A stretch of 7,777 nt of DNA from contig JAEWWC010000066.1 in NCBI GenBank assembly GCA_023396555.1, positions 1 to 7,777 of the forward strand, given 5' to 3'. How positions within the stretch are numbered: the first letter of the stretch is position 1; each line of letters begins with the position of its first letter. Position numbers and translations under genes: made by a program. Shown in pieces: positions 6,230 to 7,777 of the stretch. The notes beneath the pieces are model-generated. The model was not told the origin of the DNA and ran no database searches. It saw only the letters and a list, made by a program, of their open reading frames with translations. This stretch comes from Bacillota bacterium. GTDB lineage: Bacteria > Bacillota > Clostridia > Christensenellales > SZUA-584.

Positions 6230-6309
6230 CGCTTCACCTGCTGCCGCTTGTCTTGCGGCCCGGCCCCACGAACCAAAACGGTTCATCGCCTGCTCAGTTT
6301 GTACTGTAG
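6209..6309 (-). promoter_or_regulatory. NiCo (czcD) riboswitch aptamer in the leader of the CDF exporter
   Basis: The - strand leader matches the known NiCo riboswitch in order and sequence. P1 CUG (6297-6295) pairs with CAG (6218-6216), with a possible outer CUAC/GUAG extension (6309-6306 with 6212-6209). Then comes AGCAGGC, and P2 AUGAACC/GGUUCGU (6286-6280 with 6274-6268, loop GUUUU). A GCCGGGC-type junction leads into P3 GCCGC/GCGGC (6259-6255 with 6247-6243). P4 CAGGUG/CAUCUG (6240-6235 with 6229-6224) follows, then the diagnostic UGGGACAG. This class binds Ni2+ or Co2+ cooperatively and switches on heavy-metal exporters; iron(II) response has also been reported. Its place between promoter and exporter gene, with an overlapping terminator, makes the assignment strong. 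Confidence 0.9.
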
Positions 6310-6339
6310 ATTGATATGCAGTGCAAATAGATTGTTTAC

Positions 6340-6368
6340 ATGTTAATATATGACGGCTTCTTTGTCAA
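6340..6368 (-). promoter_or_regulatory. Promoter of the riboswitch-CDF exporter unit
   Basis: On the - strand a perfect TTGACA (6368-6363) is separated by 17 nt from TAACAT (6345-6340), a 4-of-6 match to the -10 consensus. Transcription would start near 6333, just upstream of the aptamer, giving a leader of about 200 nt. Other nearby AT-rich hexamers fit less well by spacing. Confidence 0.6.
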
Positions 6369-6385
6369 TGATACATCGCCGCAAC

Positions 6386-6874
6386 TTATTTAGAGACTAC
6401 CAAAGACACCCATTGCGGACACATTAATATCACCCATATTAATGCCAATGAAGCAACAAAAGCGACATACATTTTATTCCTTTTTACCTTGTTTACTATT
6501 TTCTTGCGAAATGCAAAGTAACTAAATAAGAGAAATACCACATGCAACAATGCCAAAAATAATGTATAAATTATTTCCGGAAGGTGATCGTTGCTTTTGC
6601 CTCGCCATTCGCTGTGAATAACGTTAAGAAAGGGTATTGAAAAGCTGACAAAATCCATGATAACTAACGCCGCTGCAAGGGCTGCTAAATTAATTGCCCA
6701 AGCGCTTAATGCTAAGGAAACCAATGAACCGTTTTCGTTTGCAATTTCCTCTTTGTTTAATTTAAATATCCTCTTCATGATGTATATAACAGCAAAGCTT
6801 ATTACAAACAGAATAGATGCCAAAACGAGAAGCGCCACCGGATGAAGAATTAATATAATACCCGAATATCCCAT
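6386..6874 (-). CDS. Hypothetical four-helix membrane protein, AT-rich gene
   Basis: I do not recognise a family for this 162-residue protein. It has four hydrophobic stretches at about residues 5-33, 51-86 (long, perhaps a helix plus re-entrant part), 101-122 and 136-160. Short basic or polar loops lie between them (KRIFKLNKEEIANENG, then HSEWRGKSNDHLPE, then RKKIVNKVKRNK). Basic residues cluster in loops 1 and 3, which by the positive-inside rule would place those loops and their flanks in the cytoplasm. No catalytic motif is visible. The ATG at 6874 has GAGGAG about 6-7 nt upstream; the longer reading frame to 6934 opens with TTG and lacks a ribosome site. The gene is much more AT-rich than its neighbours, with Lys/Asn/Ile-rich codons, suggesting a different origin. 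Its own promoter lies at 6934-6963. Confidence 0.75.
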   Translation of the reverse strand: MGYSGIILILHPVALLVLASILFVISFAVIYIMKRIFKLNKEEIANENGSLVSLALSAWAINLAALAAALVIMDFVSFSIPFLNVIHSEWRGKSNDHLPEIIYTLFLALLHVVFLLFSYFAFRKKIVNKVKRNKMYVAFVASLALIWVILMCPQWVSLVVSK

Positions 6875-6933
6875 TTCCTTCTCCTCGCTATCTTTCTGAT
6901 CAATACATAATATGTACAAATAAGTTAAATTCA

Positions 6934-6963
6934 ATTATATCGTTGTATCAATCCCCTTGTCAC
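6934..6963 (-). promoter_or_regulatory. Promoter of the hypothetical membrane protein gene
   Basis: On the - strand GTGACA (6963-6958, 5 of 6 to TTGACA) is separated by 18 nt from a perfect TATAAT (6939-6934). The predicted start near 6927 leaves a leader of about 53 nt before the ATG at 6874. Confidence 0.6.
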
Positions 6964-6995
6964 CTTAACCTAGTTGCCCTGTCCAAATATTGTTT

Positions 6996-7017
6996 TGTTA
7001 CTTTTTAAAAAGTAACA
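6996..7017. repeat. Perfect 22-bp palindrome
   Basis: The arms TGTTACTTTTT and AAAAAGTAACA are exact inverted repeats with no spacer. It lies between the end of comF and the promoter of the membrane protein gene, directly beside the GC-rich inverted repeat at 7016-7037. As RNA an 11-bp duplex could only form with a few central bases opened as the loop. Confidence 0.75.
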
Positions 7018-7037
7018 GGGTGCGGGGCAGCGCCCTG
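7006..7037 (-). terminator. Possible terminator of the comF operon
   Basis: CAGGGCGC (7037-7030 on the - strand) pairs with GCACCCTG (7023-7016), an 8-position stem with one C-A mispair and the loop TGCCCC, followed by TTACTTTTT. It starts 49 nt after the comF stop codon. The interrupted U-run and the mispair make it weaker than the other terminators here; on the + strand the mispair becomes a G-U wobble. Confidence 0.45.
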
Positions 7038-7038
7038 C

Positions 7039-7070
7039 GACCTTGCCCTTTGACCTTATAGCCTGACCTT
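7039..7070. repeat. Three GACCTT direct repeats with 13-nt period
   Basis: GACCTT occurs at 7039-7044, 7052-7057 and 7065-7070, exactly 13 nt apart each time (AAGGTC on the - strand). The 7-nt spacers differ. It lies just downstream of comF and runs into the inverted repeat at 7016-7037. Its function is unknown and chance cannot be excluded. Confidence 0.5.
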
Positions 7071-7085
7071 AAACAGCGAATTACA

Positions 7086-7727
7086 TCACTCCATCTCCGC
7101 CCGAGCGAACGTGGCTACCGTTACGCTCGCCGCCCCCGCCGCCACCAGCACCGCCGCACACTCCGCCGCCGTCGAGCCCGTCGTCAGCACGTCGTCAATC
7201 AGCAGCACGCGCCCGCTTACCCTCTCCGCACTCTCAAACGCGCCGCGCATGTTTTCCTGCCGCTGCTGCGCGCTCAGCTTGGTCTGCGTCGGCGTGTTGC
7301 GCACCCGCCGCAGTGCCACCACATACGGCTTGCCGGTCTGCTCCGCGATGCTCTTCGCCAGCTCCGCCGCCTGATCGAACCCGCGCGACTTGCGCCGCCT
7401 GTCGTGCAGCGGCACATGGCACACCGCATCCACCGCCGACATGTCCATAGCCTCGATTATCGCGTCCGCCATGAACGCGCACAACCACTTGTCGCCGCCA
7501 TATTTGTACCGCTGCACCAGCTTTGCTACCGGCCCGCCGTACTCATACGCGCTGTATGCCGGATAAGCCCCAGCCACCGACGCACCCGCGCGTACAAGCT
7601 CCAGCTCCGCGGCGCAGTCGGGGCACAGGTACGCGTCCACGCGCTTCTCTACGCCGCACACCACGCACCGCGGTATATACGGGAATATGATATCAGCCAG
7701 TTTTTTCAGCGCCGTCCTTATGCTCAT
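7086..7727 (-). CDS. comF: ComF family phosphoribosyltransferase-like protein
   Basis: The 213-residue protein has the ComF layout. An N-terminal zinc-ribbon-like pair (C21-x2-C24 and C35-x2-C38) is followed by the type-I phosphoribosyltransferase fold. Landmarks are YKYGGDKWL (74-82), VPLHDRRRKSRGFDQAAELA (105-124) and the PRPP-binding loop VLLIDDVLTTGSTA (174-187, acidic pair D178-D179). In naturally competent bacteria ComF helps handle incoming single-stranded DNA in the cytosol; in many Firmicutes it persists without proven competence, and the substrate of the transferase fold is unclear. Length matches the family (about 200-240). The ATG at 7727 overlaps the stop of an upstream gene (ATGA), with GGGAG 4-5 nt before it, implying translational coupling. 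Codon use and GC content match the main genome. Confidence 0.93.
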   Translation of the reverse strand: MSIRTALKKLADIIFPYIPRCVVCGVEKRVDAYLCPDCAAELELVRAGASVAGAYPAYSAYEYGGPVAKLVQRYKYGGDKWLCAFMADAIIEAMDMSAVDAVCHVPLHDRRRKSRGFDQAAELAKSIAEQTGKPYVVALRRVRNTPTQTKLSAQQRQENMRGAFESAERVSGRVLLIDDVLTTGSTAAECAAVLVAAGAASVTVATFARAEME

Positions 7728-7777
7728 ACCGCTCCCAGCACCTCCGCCAGCTCCCTGATCTCATGGTCCAGCGTGGT
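7724..7777 (-). CDS. 3' end of an unidentified gene upstream of comF (partial)
   Basis: Reading the - strand from the window edge, one frame gives TTLDHEIRELAEVLGAV followed by TGA at 7726-7724, overlapping the comF ATG by ATGA. The helical, acidic tail fits a protein C terminus, and the overlap plus the GGAGG/GGGAG inside it support a real co-transcribed gene. Seventeen residues are too few to name it. In related Firmicutes the gene before comF is often a RecD-like helicase, but that is only a suggestion. Confidence 0.5.
   Translation of the reverse strand, partial: TTLDHEIRELAEVLGAV

Noticed and set aside
6209..6309. A yybP-ykoY (manganese) riboswitch before the exporter
   Set aside because: The junction sequences and the four-helix order match the NiCo class, not the manganese class.
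5138..6346. A 402-residue open frame on the + strand
   Set aside because: It is antisense to the CDF exporter and to the riboswitch, its translation is Arg/His-rich without domains, and it has no ribosome site.
6875..6934. A TTG start 20 residues upstream for the small membrane protein
   Set aside because: It has no ribosome site and would start inside the TATAAT box; the ATG at 6874 has GAGGAG at good spacing.
7039..7070. A CRISPR array
   Set aside because: The repeated unit is only 6 nt with 7-nt spacers, far below CRISPR repeat and spacer sizes.

Overview
The window looks like a chromosomal segment of a GC-rich, low-density Firmicute, most likely a Clostridia-type anaerobe. The reasons are strong AGGAG-type ribosome binding sites before almost every gene, sigma-A-like promoters with TATAAT and extended -10 boxes, hairpin-plus-U-run terminators, a SorC/CggR-type regulator, a comF gene, and a NiCo (czcD) class riboswitch, a class known mainly from Firmicutes. 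Species cannot be given from the sequence alone.

Left part (1-3818, all + strand). An FGGY-family sugar kinase of gluconokinase/xylulokinase type (55-1476) has an extended -10 promoter just upstream. It is followed by a SorC/DeoR-family sugar-sensing regulator (1606-2571), whose promoter region carries an imperfect palindrome over the -10 box and a GC-rich leader hairpin. This is a plausible small sugar-catabolic module; its transporter and other enzymes, if any, lie outside the window. Next is UDP-galactopyranose mutase (2664-3761, glf), with its own promoter and an excellent terminator (3789-3818). It is the only cell-surface glycan gene here.

Right part (3869-7777, all - strand). From right to left there is the 3' tail of an unidentified gene overlapping comF by ATGA, then comF (7086-7727), a repeat-like noncoding stretch (about 6875-7085), an AT-rich four-helix membrane protein of unknown function (6386-6874), a cation diffusion facilitator metal exporter (5180-6130) and a fold-type-I PLP aminotransferase (3917-5086). 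The aminotransferase ends in its own terminator, tail to tail with that of glf.

The most informative element is the roughly 200-nt leader of the metal exporter (6131-6333). It folds as a NiCo riboswitch: all four helices P1-P4 and the characteristic junction motifs can be traced. Its 3' part can instead form an intrinsic terminator with a 7-U run, sharing the 3' strands of P4 and P1. The expected logic is that metal (Ni2+/Co2+, possibly Fe2+) stabilises the aptamer, prevents termination and switches on the exporter.

I did not find a convincing wholly new system. The best leads are the riboswitch-exporter unit, the operator/leader-hairpin arrangement before the SorC regulator, the compositionally foreign membrane gene, and the palindrome plus 13-nt-periodic repeats beside it.
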